Positions 17,248 through 27,193 are shown, counted from the first letter of the stretch. The stretch is DNA of 64,000 nucleotides from G963676655 sp963678305 (GCA_963678305.2 CAXXVV010000003.1:558001-622000); one strand, 5' to 3'. Numbers and translations: made by a program. Notes: generated from the letters alone by a model not told the origin.

Positions 17248-20052
17248 ATGCTTCAAAAAAAACAGGCGCTATTACTTTTCATCAGTTCACTGACCATAAA
17301 TGCGACTGAGCTTGTTGCAGAGCACGTCAAACTGCCTCTTAAGAAGGCCTGCTATACCAGTTATTCCAATACACTGAGTGAGGGCAAGCAACTTGTCGCG
17401 TTGCGAGTCGGCGGGCATCAGGCATTAGTCAGTTTTAATACCGATTTGCTAAAATATGCGGTTAAATTCAAAATCAGTGAAGCGGTATTGAACCTGGGAA
17501 CGCAATATGTTGATCCGCGCAAAGACGGCAGCGGTCAAGCTCCGTCGTTGATGATATATCCTTTATTGAAAAATTTGAACAATTATCAAGCGGGCTCGAA
17601 TCTTCAGCTCAGGGCAGGAGTTGATTACTCTGATAAAGCTCTGGTTAAATATCAAATTCCAACCGGAGTGAAACGCTATCAACAAATTACGATTAAGTTT
17701 CCTGCAGGAAACTCCGGAGAATTAATTAAAACTTTGAGCAAAGGCTTATTATTGAAATTAGTTCCGAATGGAAAAACATCAATTTTTCAAATTAATTTAT
17801 ACTCTTATAAAACTCCTGCTCAATATAGATCTTTGGTAATGGGAGTGGATATTACTTTTCAGAGCGAAGTTGCAAAACTTGACCTTCATCCTTATGTGCG
17901 TCCCCGCAAAGGACACTATGTAACTCGTCATGGAGCAGATTTTTATTATGACGGCAAACCAATTCATTTAATAGGTCTTAACGTTGGAGCCGGCTGCATG
18001 ACCAGTTACGAGGCAATTGACAATGCTGTTCTAAGGTTGCGTAACATGAACATAAACTCAATCCGCCTGTGGGCGACCGGTCATCCGTTTTATAGTCCGG
18101 AATCAACACGGCAGGGAAAAATGGTTGCCTCCAGGAAAGGCGACGGCTCAAAGCTTGACCGCTATGATTATTTGATATACAAACTTCAGCACGCCGGTAT
18201 TTTTATCCACAGCACTTCTCTGGGATCACATACTCCTCCCATGCAGTATTGGCCGGGGAATGGGATTGTCCTGAAACGTAAAAATAAAAATTACGATCAC
18301 AATTATTACAATGTATTTCCCATTATGCCATATCTCGATAGATTGTTTATGGACGCCAGGATAGCTCACATTAAAATGTATTTAAACCGTATCAATCCTT
18401 ATACCGGACAGCGATATGCGGAAATGCCTGTATTCGCGTCCTGGGAGCTGGCCAATGAAAATCACACCGTCGCTTATATTTTAGAAGGACGCTTTGAAAA
18501 ATGGCCCCTGGTATTTAAACAAATCTTGACGAAACGCTGGAACGAATGGCTCAAGCAAAAATATAAAAACAACACCGCATTAGTCAAGGCATGGGGGAAG
18601 CTGTCCGCGGGAGAGAACCTTGACAAAGAAAATATATCCCCGGCACCGACTTACGGTCAAAAAGCAGACTATCCGGAACAAAGAGCCGTTGATTTCATAA
18701 CATGTGTTCAAGACTTATTTATCAACGCAAGTAAAAAATTTGAAGCGGCGGCACGCTCATGCGCACCAAAGGGTGTCGGGATCAATATTGCTCCGATTGT
18801 GGCAAATACTCATGCTGATTTAAACATGCATGCTCAGTTTGCCAATGCGGTCTGTGATTTCGTTTCGGTTGGAACTTACCAGACCCCTTTCACGGTAGAT
18901 AAGAAAAAACCTTTCTATCCCTGGCGTCCGATTTTTTCTGAGCGGCCATATTTTTATAATTTGAACTTCCAAACAATCAAGGACAAACCGTTTGTTGTTT
19001 ATGAGAATTCGTTTTTTCGCCCATACGCATATCGTGTGGAATGGATGCCGGCAATGGTCCTGTTGGGTGCCGGACTCGGCTGGGATGCGATATACTACTA
19101 TATTTTTGGCCAGACCTGGGCGATAACAGATCAAAAATTCACGGGATTGGGTTTTATGTCTAAAGCATTGAAGACTCCAACAAAAGTTACACATGACGGC
19201 TATTGTTATGGATTTCACCACGGCAATGATGAAATCATGATGGCATCAATGGCAATCAGCGCTCAAGCGTTTATCAATGGCATCAGGCCGAACACAGAAG
19301 AAACCGTTGTAACTTATGGTAAAACGGCAATTCATAATCCTGTATATAAAAATTACAGTCCGGGCGGCCCCGCCGCTGAAATTCCCAACCGGGATAAAGC
19401 CGGAGGAGAAACGGAGTGGTATTCAATGCCGAATATTTACCGTAAATTTATGCATACATCTGTAAGAAAACGCCTTCAGCTTGCATTTGACGAGCAGCAG
19501 GAGTCGCCAATAAAAGTAAGAGGAAATCTTGTTGAAAAAACTTCAGGTCTGGATGAAGATCGAGACAGGCTTACAAGTTCGCCGGATATTATCTGGGAGC
19601 CGCAAAAAAACCGTTTTATTTTGGACTGTCCGCATTCAAAGATCGTCACTGGTATTCTCAAAGATGGCTATAGCTTCAAAGACGGAATAACTTTGAGTCC
19701 GGTTAACCGGGATTTCGCAATGTTCGGGATAAGCAGTCGTGACGGGAAAACTTTAGCTCAATCTGAAGATATAATCCTTACAATTGTCAGTAAATCATAT
19801 AACACCGGCTTTAAGTTTAATCCGGACAAAATAAAAGGTTCGACTCTTGGTCATATCAGAGGAGTCGTCAAGCCGGGGACGGTTCCGGTAATTGTTGAAA
19901 GAGTCAAGGCGGATATTACGGTGCCGATTGTCGGTAAAGTTATGCGTTGTTATAACTTTGCTGGATATTGCTACCGGACTGTTCCGGTGAATGGAAAAAT
20001 TTCATTTTTAAAAGACGAACCTCTATTTATCGCAATAATAACTAACAAGTAA
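17248..20052 (+). CDS. GH5-like secreted glycoside hydrolase
   Basis: A 934-residue protein. The N-terminus is weakly signal-like (QALLLFISSLTINATE). Residues 20-215 look like a beta-sandwich module. From about residue 225 a TIM barrel begins (FYYDGKPIHLIGLNVGAG, NINSIRLWATG). The acid/base Glu is probably residue 404 in WELANENH and the nucleophile Glu residue 586 in VVYENSFF, the pattern of clan GH-A enzymes. The WELANE motif recalls GH5 mannanases. A C-terminal beta-rich region (about 720-934) follows. It likely hydrolyses a plant or algal polysaccharide outside the cytoplasm. A GGGAG ribosome site precedes the ATG, and the next gene begins four bases after its stop. Confidence 0.8.
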   Translation: MLQKKQALLLFISSLTINATELVAEHVKLPLKKACYTSYSNTLSEGKQLVALRVGGHQALVSFNTDLLKYAVKFKISEAVLNLGTQYVDPRKDGSGQAPSLMIYPLLKNLNNYQAGSNLQLRAGVDYSDKALVKYQIPTGVKRYQQITIKFPAGNSGELIKTLSKGLLLKLVPNGKTSIFQINLYSYKTPAQYRSLVMGVDITFQSEVAKLDLHPYVRPRKGHYVTRHGADFYYDGKPIHLIGLNVGAGCMTSYEAIDNAVLRLRNMNINSIRLWATGHPFYSPESTRQGKMVASRKGDGSKLDRYDYLIYKLQHAGIFIHSTSLGSHTPPMQYWPGNGIVLKRKNKNYDHNYYNVFPIMPYLDRLFMDARIAHIKMYLNRINPYTGQRYAEMPVFASWELANENHTVAYILEGRFEKWPLVFKQILTKRWNEWLKQKYKNNTALVKAWGKLSAGENLDKENISPAPTYGQKADYPEQRAVDFITCVQDLFINASKKFEAAARSCAPKGVGINIAPIVANTHADLNMHAQFANAVCDFVSVGTYQTPFTVDKKKPFYPWRPIFSERPYFYNLNFQTIKDKPFVVYENSFFRPYAYRVEWMPAMVLLGAGLGWDAIYYYIFGQTWAITDQKFTGLGFMSKALKTPTKVTHDGYCYGFHHGNDEIMMASMAISAQAFINGIRPNTEETVVTYGKTAIHNPVYKNYSPGGPAAEIPNRDKAGGETEWYSMPNIYRKFMHTSVRKRLQLAFDEQQESPIKVRGNLVEKTSGLDEDRDRLTSSPDIIWEPQKNRFILDCPHSKIVTGILKDGYSFKDGITLSPVNRDFAMFGISSRDGKTLAQSEDIILTIVSKSYNTGFKFNPDKIKGSTLGHIRGVVKPGTVPVIVERVKADITVPIVGKVMRCYNFAGYCYRTVPVNGKISFLKDEPLFIAIITNK

Positions 20053-20056
20053 AAAT

Positions 20057-20995
20057 ATGACCATGCAAGAATTTGAATTAGGTTTTTATTTGACCACATC
20101 TTTGAATGCATTCCCCTGGCAGCTTGAGGTATTACTGGACAGAAACATAAAAAATATCGGCACAGACGGTTTTGAAAAATGGCGGGATTATGAGTTTGTA
20201 GATAAAATTGCCGGCTATATTAAACAAGCGGGTATGAATTTACATTCTTTCCATGCTCCTTTTGGATTGTGCTTCCCTGATAAAAAAGACCTTGTTCGAA
20301 GTTTGACAGACAATTATCGAATTATTGATGTTGCCGCCGCCTGGGGCGCAAAAAACATTGTCTGGCACTTTCGTTGGTTTCGTTCTTATAAAGGTGATAC
20401 GCATTTTGCGGAAACTGCAATTATGGACAATATGACTAAAAATGAGATTGACGCAATTGTCAGCACTATAATTCCTGAAACCTGTGCTTATGCAGCAAAA
20501 TATGGAATAAATGTCAATTTTGAGAATATGCCCTTGTTCAGTTGGTCTCGGGATTGTCGGGAAATTATTAATTTTATTCAAAAGCAAAAACAGCGGAATT
20601 TAGGTTTTACCTATGATATAGGCCATGCATGGTGCAATAATATACCGCCGGCAGAGCCGATTCTGCAGGCCGGGAACTTGCTGAATGATACTCATTTTCA
20701 TGATAATACGGGTATTATGGACTGGGATTTGACCCGCACCGCAGTTTGCCGGGATATTTCTATTTACGATTTGCATTTGCCGGTAGGCCTGGGAACGATT
20801 AACTGGGTCAGTGTGATTCATGCTTTACGTAAAATCAATTATCAAAATCCAATTATTTTTGAGGGTCCGAATTTCTGCAATCATCCCGAGCGTCATTCCA
20901 GGAAGATGTATGAAAAAAGTGTGGATATCACTATTACCAACTGGCGGGCATTTGAAATATTGGAAGACTCTTTGCCGAAAGATATGAAAGACTGA
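20057..20995 (+). CDS. Second sugar isomerase/epimerase of the operon
   Basis: A 312-residue TIM barrel of the xylose-isomerase-like superfamily. Visible features are LHSFHAPFGLC early, VNFENMPLFSW with a probable metal Glu, GFTYDIGHAWCN with Asp and His, NDTHFHDNTG with two His, and IIFEGPNF with the last Glu. It is clearly different from the 263-residue enzyme upstream, so the pair probably catalyses two successive steps on the sugar released by the GH5-like enzyme. It starts four bases after the GH5-like stop and ends one base before the HAD gene starts. Confidence 0.88.
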   Translation: MTMQEFELGFYLTTSLNAFPWQLEVLLDRNIKNIGTDGFEKWRDYEFVDKIAGYIKQAGMNLHSFHAPFGLCFPDKKDLVRSLTDNYRIIDVAAAWGAKNIVWHFRWFRSYKGDTHFAETAIMDNMTKNEIDAIVSTIIPETCAYAAKYGINVNFENMPLFSWSRDCREIINFIQKQKQRNLGFTYDIGHAWCNNIPPAEPILQAGNLLNDTHFHDNTGIMDWDLTRTAVCRDISIYDLHLPVGLGTINWVSVIHALRKINYQNPIIFEGPNFCNHPERHSRKMYEKSVDITITNWRAFEILEDSLPKDMKD

Positions 20996-20996
20996 A

Positions 20997-21701
20997 ATGA
21001 ATATTGAAGGATTATTAATAGATATCGATGATACCCTGATACGTTTCCGCCAGGGAGTAAATAATGACACTGCCAGTTTGCTTAATGTGCTAAAGCAAGC
21101 TGGACAGCAATTTAGCGGGTTGACGCCCGAAGAAGTAGAACACCGTATTACCTGGGTTAAAAAAAATGTTAACTGGTGGTGTTGGGATGATTTTATAAAA
21201 AAACTTGAACTTGAAGAAGCGTTCTTTTGGGATTATGCATATAATGTGGAGCGCAAATATTTAGAGCCAAGCGAACCGGATTTGGTGGAAAGTTTTAAAT
21301 TTTTTAAAAGCATTGGCTTAAAATTATTCATAACCAGTAATAATCCCAATAAAGGCATACAGCATAAATTACGTCTGGCAAATATTCCCACCGAGGCACA
21401 GTCTATACTTTTTTCAAATTTGTTCGGGGCCACAGAAATGCAGGATATGAAATGGGAAACAAACTATTGGCGGAAAATAATTTTTCATAGCGGAATCAGA
21501 GCGGAAAACCTGGCTGTCATAGGCGATTCTTTTCGCGACGATTATCAAATTCCGCAAGCGGTTGGAATCGCAATGACGTTTTTAATAGATATCAACCAGG
21601 AATATACAAGTAAAATATCTTCAGCATTACAGCCGGTATCCGGTATTGCGCAAATAGCTCGCCTGTTTCAAAAAGAGAGAGCAGTTGCATGCAATAATTA
21701 A
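20997..21701 (+). CDS. HAD-family hydrolase
   Basis: A 234-residue haloacid-dehalogenase-type phosphatase. Motif I is DIDDTLIRF near the N-terminus with the nucleophile Asp and the general acid Asp. Motif II is the Ser of FITSNNPN. Motif IV is VIGDSFRDD with the magnesium-binding acids. An inserted helical cap lies between motifs I and II. It probably removes phosphate from a sugar phosphate made in this operon, but the substrate is inferred from position only. It is the last gene of the operon and is followed by a short gap to the convergent gene ending at 21770. No clear terminator is seen. Confidence 0.9.
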   Translation: MNIEGLLIDIDDTLIRFRQGVNNDTASLLNVLKQAGQQFSGLTPEEVEHRITWVKKNVNWWCWDDFIKKLELEEAFFWDYAYNVERKYLEPSEPDLVESFKFFKSIGLKLFITSNNPNKGIQHKLRLANIPTEAQSILFSNLFGATEMQDMKWETNYWRKIIFHSGIRAENLAVIGDSFRDDYQIPQAVGIAMTFLIDINQEYTSKISSALQPVSGIAQIARLFQKERAVACNN

Positions 21702-21769
21702 CCTTGATTATTGGCAACTAGAATTTAAGGCAATATAAATCACCTCGATATTTTGTTTTTTTGAATGAA

Positions 21770-24400
21770 TTATAAATCAGACTGTCGGAGATATTTGGCC
21801 CATTTCTGGATATTCTGCTGATCGGCGGGACCTAAATAAAGATACTGGGTCATGTTCAATTCAGGCGTTTTCCATGCTCCGTAACGGCCGACGACATACA
21901 GCCGGGTCGGGTCGTAGACATAAACGAAGCCGCGCGGTTCGGTTCCGATGCCGATGACAGCCAGCGCGTCCTTGTCGTCCGCGACCCCCCACCAGCTGTA
22001 GCCGTGACGCCTTGGCGGAGCTTTGTTGTCTCCTTTTGCCAGGGCCAGCGGCCTGGTTGTGATTTTTTCGCCAAGAATGACATTTTTCCATTTGTTGTCT
22101 TTAAAATTATATTGGTTGAACCGGCAGTGACTCCACGTCTGACCATTCGGACTTGTTGCTGAAATTTGGAGTTTGATAACAGGTTTGCCGGGATAAAATG
22201 TGTAGGTGAACTTGGCTTTGACCGGTTTGACCATTTTGCTGGTGGAGGTTCCGTAATCGGTTGTAACGGTCATCTGTTTGGCTCCGTCATTCAGGTTCTG
22301 CAGGGAAATATCGGCCTTTACTCCGGGGCCGCTCATGCGGAATCCCCCTGCTCTGGCGTCGCCGACAGATTCGCCGCCAAGCCAGCCGGTGACAATATGC
22401 TTTTTGCCATTTTTCCAGAGAGCGTCACAAAGAGTTCCGTTACTGGAGACAAAGCCGAGCTTGTAAAAGCGATTTTCCACCCAGATACGGGAGCCTTTTT
22501 TCTCCATTTTCAGGGTATCGCCGGAGAGCGTCGGATCAACCGTTTTTGCCGTTTTCTTTACGGCGGTCGTGATTGGAGGGCATTTGTAGGAAATATCCGG
22601 GGCCTTTTGACCAAAACTGAGTAAGCGTGCCTTTTCCGGATAGGCCGGAAGTTTAACCTGATTTTTGCCGGCTTTGAGATTTGCCAGCATTGTGCCGGTG
22701 GCAACGTCATAAAGGCTACAGGCCACAGGGACATTTAAGGTCAACGTGACTTCCGGCAGCGCATCATGATAATAGTCGCTGATCAGCATGGCCGCCTCAT
22801 TTCCCAACTGCATGCCGACGAATTTGACATGTTTATCAGAGCTTGTCAAACCCTGCATGACTTTGCCGTCGACGATGATATCTTCAAGCGGGATAACCAT
22901 ATTCATCACCTGCGAAAGGTATCTCAAATCATCCGCGTCCCAGGCCATCCAGGGCCAGGTGGTAAATCCCATAGACCCGTTGAGAAAGTTTTCCAGCAAG
23001 ATATATTTCTGGTCTAAGCCGTCACATTCTCCACTGGTGTTCCAGCCCCCGGTGAACCACGGGATCAAGCGGTTTGAGCCGATGAAGGCGCGGGTTTCAC
23101 GAACCACCCGTGCTACTTTGGCGGCATCACCGGAAACATAGAGGCTGGGCATACAAACATTTATCGCCCCGGCTTTGTATTGCTCGTCGAACCGGATGAA
23201 CTGATGATAGATCTTGCCGGGGGTGACGTCGTAACTGCCGATAATCGGCTGCGGCAGCGGCCATTTGACGCCGCTGGCTTTGAGGCGACTTAAGTACTCA
23301 TCCTTCAGCATCACGAAAAGTTTTGTGCCGAGATATATCCGGAAATTCAACCAGATATCGTGATAGGCCGGATATTTGCGGAAATCTTTCTCAAAAATTT
23401 TTGGTGATATAAACTTCATCCCGGCATGATTCTTCTGCATGTAAGCGGTAAAGTTTTTCATGCAGCGTTCACAGAAACAGAACTCTCGCCCCCGCCATGC
23501 TTCGGCGTCCCAGTAGACAATACCCGCTCCAGCTTCAGCGTATGAGGTCGCGGCTGATATTTCCTCATCGAGAATTTTGCCGCGATATGACGGACAGAGA
23601 AACTTGCGTTTTTCCCCGTCAATTGAGCGGACCCAGGCGTTTTCGTCCGTATTCAACAGCTTAACCCGGCAGAACGGTGAATAGTTACCGTTGACAAACA
23701 TGCCTTCGGTCCTGGCTTTTTTAATATATTCTTTCATGCCGGGAATATTTTTACTGTCTCCACCGCTGAGCGAGACACAATTCAGCCCGACTCTTTTTAA
23801 ATTCTTGTAAAAGCCGGGCCAGAGCTTGCTGACCTCTATTCCATAAAAACCGAGACCGGCCAGAAGTTTCCGGGGAATGCGTTTACAGGCCTTGACTTCG
23901 ATGGCTTTTATTTTAAACTTTTCCGCCTTTTGACGACCACCCTGCCAGGTTGCGTAAATATATCCGGTCCCGGTTTTGTCAGCGGCCCAGTCGGTTTCCA
24001 GAAACATGAAGGTCCAGGCGTAATAGCTTCTGGCGCGGCCGGAGAAGGTATATTGTGTGTAGGGCGCTCCGCTGATCATAATATCTTTTTTGCTCATTGG
24101 AGTCTGCCTGGAGACGCCATTAACTCTGATGCCGCGCGGCAGTTCCAGAATAACTTTCACACGAGTGCTTTTTTTCTCGAATTTATCCGTCAGGGCAAAA
24201 TGAGCCGCGACCGCAAGGTCACTGGAGATGTAAAGCGTATCTTTACTGTAGGAGGCGAATGCGGTGTTTTTGGCTCCTTTGCCGGCATCTTCTATTTTTG
24301 TTTGCGGTTTGGCTTCGCAAAGACTGCGTCCGGGTTTGCCGCGGCCGGTGCTTTCAGTTTCTTTTCCATCACAATTCGCGGAAATGGTAATACTCTGCAT
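21770..24400 (-). CDS. Frameshifted glycan-active protein, C-terminal part
   Basis: An 876-codon open frame whose apparent start (MQSITISANCDG) has no ribosome site and no signal peptide, and overlaps the preceding frame by 109 bases. It is better read as the continuation of the protein starting at 25383. One extra base in the five-T run at 24295-24299 would join the frames. The region holds a TIM-barrel-like domain with GLGFYGIEVSKLWPGFY and a CFCERCMKNF cysteine motif seen in GH42-like enzymes, then (from about 640) a beta-sandwich beginning VENRFYKLGFVSSNG. That beta-sandwich resembles the start of the N-terminal part (ENNFIRAEINAIGG). Catalytic residues are not assigned. Whether the locus makes a full protein depends on confirming the frameshift. 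Confidence 0.7.
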   Translation of the reverse strand: MQSITISANCDGKETESTGRGKPGRSLCEAKPQTKIEDAGKGAKNTAFASYSKDTLYISSDLAVAAHFALTDKFEKKSTRVKVILELPRGIRVNGVSRQTPMSKKDIMISGAPYTQYTFSGRARSYYAWTFMFLETDWAADKTGTGYIYATWQGGRQKAEKFKIKAIEVKACKRIPRKLLAGLGFYGIEVSKLWPGFYKNLKRVGLNCVSLSGGDSKNIPGMKEYIKKARTEGMFVNGNYSPFCRVKLLNTDENAWVRSIDGEKRKFLCPSYRGKILDEEISAATSYAEAGAGIVYWDAEAWRGREFCFCERCMKNFTAYMQKNHAGMKFISPKIFEKDFRKYPAYHDIWLNFRIYLGTKLFVMLKDEYLSRLKASGVKWPLPQPIIGSYDVTPGKIYHQFIRFDEQYKAGAINVCMPSLYVSGDAAKVARVVRETRAFIGSNRLIPWFTGGWNTSGECDGLDQKYILLENFLNGSMGFTTWPWMAWDADDLRYLSQVMNMVIPLEDIIVDGKVMQGLTSSDKHVKFVGMQLGNEAAMLISDYYHDALPEVTLTLNVPVACSLYDVATGTMLANLKAGKNQVKLPAYPEKARLLSFGQKAPDISYKCPPITTAVKKTAKTVDPTLSGDTLKMEKKGSRIWVENRFYKLGFVSSNGTLCDALWKNGKKHIVTGWLGGESVGDARAGGFRMSGPGVKADISLQNLNDGAKQMTVTTDYGTSTSKMVKPVKAKFTYTFYPGKPVIKLQISATSPNGQTWSHCRFNQYNFKDNKWKNVILGEKITTRPLALAKGDNKAPPRRHGYSWWGVADDKDALAVIGIGTEPRGFVYVYDPTRLYVVGRYGAWKTPELNMTQYLYLGPADQQNIQKWAKYLRQSDL

Positions 24401-25383
24401 TTCAGGTTTACCGCCAGCGGTAAAGAAAAGTTTTTTCCGGCGGGGATTTTTGCCAGGGAATATTTTTGAGTTTGCTGTTTTCCGTTGGTGATCTTCAGTT
24501 CCTCGTTGACTGCCGGCGATGCCTGGAAAAAGGTTATTCCCTGCGATGAGATTCCGGCAACATACTGCGGAGTGGCGGCAATACAGTTTTCCAGACCTTT
24601 AAACGGGATATACCAGGTCGTTGCGCTCCAGGAACCGCCCGGAGCTAATTTCTGCTTGTTGAAAACGGTTTCCATGGTGAAGAAATACTCTGAACCGTAC
24701 CAGCAGTAAAAATGACTGAGGGTCCGGCCCGGAGAGACTATTGCCAGTCCGGTTTTGCTTTTTTCGGAAACCGCCGCGATCCACGGGCTGGTGTGATTGC
24801 CGATTACGGCCTGCCCGAAGGCCGGCTTGGTGGGAGTATCGGCGTATACTCCCTGTTCTGTCTGACAATATACAACTGTTTGCTTCTTGTCCTGCAGTTC
24901 GGACGGCAGCGTGACGAGGTTGTGCAGCCAGGGGGAAAAAGTTGCCCAGTGTTCATTGGCGTCGATTTTAAAATCAACCTTGAGCCTGCATTCCCCTTTG
25001 CGAAGGACAAAAGTCCGGGAGAAGTCCATGCCTTTTCCCGGGCCGGTGTCGGCTTTGGCGGAAGCTCTGACCGCTATTTCCGCCGGGGTTTTGCGAATGA
25101 TTTCGAGCTTGTATCTGGTTTTATAATGCTCTATCCAGCCGGGTTTTTCCCATATTCTGGTTTTACCAAACCCGGTTCCGGGTTTTTGATCGGAAGTTGC
25201 GGCATATTCCCGCTTCGTCTGCTTGTCCAGCAACTTCGACAATTTACCGCCAATCGCGTTAATTTCGGCTCGGATGAAATTATTTTCAAGAACAATCAAA
25301 TCCTGGTTATGTTGCACGTTGAGAGCCGCGGATAAGCTGGCTGACGCAAGTGTGATTCCCGACAAAAAGAGCATTTTAAGCAT
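24292..25383 (-). CDS. Frameshifted glycan-active protein, N-terminal part
   Basis: A 363-codon frame with a clear start: GGAGGG ribosome site and a signal peptide (MLKMLFLSGITLASASLSAAL). A beta-sandwich domain like those of sugar mutarotases or polysaccharide lyases follows (about residues 25-330). It ends at a TAG directly after the A5 run (minus strand) at 24295-24299, where the frame shifts by -1 into the 21770-24400 frame. The combined product would be about 1,200 residues. It is preceded on the same strand by the pseudopilin at 25451 and the LacI regulator at 26202, so it belongs to the third regulator/pseudopilin/secreted-enzyme module. Confidence 0.72.
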   Translation of the reverse strand: MLKMLFLSGITLASASLSAALNVQHNQDLIVLENNFIRAEINAIGGKLSKLLDKQTKREYAATSDQKPGTGFGKTRIWEKPGWIEHYKTRYKLEIIRKTPAEIAVRASAKADTGPGKGMDFSRTFVLRKGECRLKVDFKIDANEHWATFSPWLHNLVTLPSELQDKKQTVVYCQTEQGVYADTPTKPAFGQAVIGNHTSPWIAAVSEKSKTGLAIVSPGRTLSHFYCWYGSEYFFTMETVFNKQKLAPGGSWSATTWYIPFKGLENCIAATPQYVAGISSQGITFFQASPAVNEELKITNGKQQTQKYSLAKIPAGKNFSLPLAVNLKCRVLPFPRIVMEKKLKAPAAANPDAVFAKPNRKQK

Positions 25384-25450
25384 AAAAGATCCCTCCGGAT
25401 AAAATTTTTATGGAAAATAGAATAGTTGTTCCAACTGCGTAAATATGTAA

Positions 25451-26170
25451 TTATCTATCTTCCATAAACCAGTTGAACGGATAAACGGAAACGATGTAAT
25501 AAGTGGACTCCCCGAACTTTAAAGCTGTGGCAGTTGTATTTGTAGCATGCCCGTCAGCCATAACCATATTGGCCCGGTCGGAATGACGAAATCCGGTATA
25601 AACATGGTAGAGTATGTCCCAGCGCCCGTCATTCAGGGTATTCTGATTGTAAACAACATCGATTGCGACCATTTGGCGCGACGCATTGCGCAGTTTTCCC
25701 TGTTTGACCGGATATCCCGGATGGGTGTGCCCGTAATTTGTATAAGGCGTGCCGTAGTCGGTGTTACCGAATGCGTTGCTGTTATACCCGTAGCCGCATG
25801 AATAATAACTGCCGGCCTGGCTTTGGGATAAAGAGGGGCATCTGAATACGGAATTTTGTTTTAACGGTGCGTACGTTGAAGAGTCATCTTCGATAAATTG
25901 CTGACCGATGTATGGTGTCAGCATATACAACCATGAACGCTTCCATGTTCCGACTCCAGCGGGGTTCCATTGCCGCGGCGGATACATGTCCTGATTATCA
26001 TTGATGTACATGGCGAAGCCGGTTCCGAGCTGCTTGCAATTACTGGTGCATTTGATGCCTTTAGCTTTGTCCCTGGCTTTATTTAAAGCCGGCAGCAGCA
26101 TGCTGGCGAGGATGGCGATAATTGCGATGACGACAAGCAGTTCAATTAGTGTAAAAAGACTCTTTCTCAT
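25451..26170 (-). CDS. Pseudopilin-like protein, H-X9-DG type
   Basis: A 239-residue protein: leader MRKSL, helix FTLIELLVVIAIIAILASM, then KARDKAKGIKCTSNCKQLG and the C-terminal H-X9-DG motif (HSDRANMVMADGHA). Leu replaces Gly before the processing site. A GGAGAG ribosome site precedes the ATG. It lies 31 bases after the LacI regulator and 67 bases before the secreted-protein gene at 25383, all on the minus strand, so one transcript is likely. Between the leader and the motif there are many aromatic and Gly/Asn residues (YGYNSNAFGNTDYGTPY), typical of this family's globular domain. Confidence 0.9.
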   Translation of the reverse strand: MRKSLFTLIELLVVIAIIAILASMLLPALNKARDKAKGIKCTSNCKQLGTGFAMYINDNQDMYPPRQWNPAGVGTWKRSWLYMLTPYIGQQFIEDDSSTYAPLKQNSVFRCPSLSQSQAGSYYSCGYGYNSNAFGNTDYGTPYTNYGHTHPGYPVKQGKLRNASRQMVAIDVVYNQNTLNDGRWDILYHVYTGFRHSDRANMVMADGHATNTTATALKFGESTYYIVSVYPFNWFMEDR

Positions 26171-26201
26171 AACTCTCTCCTTCAGGTTGAATTTTTCCTT
26201 A

Positions 26202-27152
26202 TCAATTAATGTCGGCTACTGATTTTCTGATAATCAATTTTGGTTCCAGCAAAATGCGTTCTACTTGACGGTCCGGATCTTCAATTACTTTAAGAAGAAG
26301 AGCCAGGGCATGGCTGGTCATTTTTTTGAATGTTTTATCAACCGTAGTCAACGGCGGATCAAGGAATCTGCCCATTTCACGGTTGTCATAACCGATAACA
26401 CTGATATCTTCCGGAATTCTGATTCCGCGCAATTTCAATTGTTCATAAAACACCGCACTGTAGGGGTCCCCGGGAATTACCAGCGCCGTCGGGCGTTTTT
26501 TCAAATCGCAAAAGTGAGCTACCGCCCGACGAATGGCTTCCGGATGAGTATTTAGTTCCACCCGTTCGGAGAATACCAGTTCCGGTTCATATTCCAGGCC
26601 TGATAATGAATAAAAATAAGGAATCAAGGCCCGGCGGTAGCTCAAATGGTCTAGTCTTCCCGCGTAGTCATCAAAAAAACCGATTCTGGAATGGCCCAGC
26701 TGTTGTAAATATTTAAAGACATTGATCATCCCCGCCGTATCGTCACTGGAGACGGAAGGTATATTGAGGTATTGAATTTCGTGATTGACTGCTACTGTAG
26801 GCACTGGTGGAAGACTGATATTTTTATAGAAATGCATTAACAAACAGCCGTCGTACTTTTTGTAATCAATCTGCTCTTTGTTTTCATCTACATTGACATA
26901 AGTGAAACGACAGCCGGATTTTTCGCTGAGATATTCAAGTTCATGCATAAGCAGCTCGGAATGGCCCAGCGGCTGATACAGGCACATGATATTTTTTTCT
27001 TTATAACGCCGTACTTTTGTTTTGTTGTATGCGCGCAATAACTTCAGAGCCTCTTCATGACGACTGTTGCCGGCCCGGTATTTACCGTTCCTGATCCGGT
27101 ATACTGTCGACGTGGACAATCCGGTGCGTTCGGCTATTTCTTCATAATTCAT
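26202..27152 (-). CDS. LacI-family transcriptional regulator
   Basis: A 316-residue protein with an N-terminal LacI helix-turn-helix (MNYEEIAERTGLSTSTVYRIRNGKYRAG) and a sugar-binding sensor domain from about residue 58 (LGHSRIGFFDDYAG, TALVIPGDPYS, ISVIGYDNREMGRFLDPPLTTVD, all typical of the family). It probably controls itself, the pseudopilin 31 bases downstream and the secreted protein after that. A perfect promoter lies at 27194-27222 with a small palindrome overlapping its -35 box. The ribosome site GAGGAG is 16 bases from the ATG, which is rather far, so the exact start is slightly uncertain. Confidence 0.92.
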   Translation of the reverse strand: MNYEEIAERTGLSTSTVYRIRNGKYRAGNSRHEEALKLLRAYNKTKVRRYKEKNIMCLYQPLGHSELLMHELEYLSEKSGCRFTYVNVDENKEQIDYKKYDGCLLMHFYKNISLPPVPTVAVNHEIQYLNIPSVSSDDTAGMINVFKYLQQLGHSRIGFFDDYAGRLDHLSYRRALIPYFYSLSGLEYEPELVFSERVELNTHPEAIRRAVAHFCDLKKRPTALVIPGDPYSAVFYEQLKLRGIRIPEDISVIGYDNREMGRFLDPPLTTVDKTFKKMTSHALALLLKVIEDPDRQVERILLEPKLIIRKSVADIN

Positions 27153-27193
27153 GATACAACTTGAGACTCCTCATTAAATCGGTCACTTTCCAT

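Noticed and set aside
24292..24299. Programmed -1 ribosomal frameshift at the A5 run
   Set aside because: The heptamer around AAAAA does not allow both tRNAs to re-pair (the P-site CAA would move to ACA), and no clear downstream pseudoknot is seen. A one-base indel or sequencing error is simpler.
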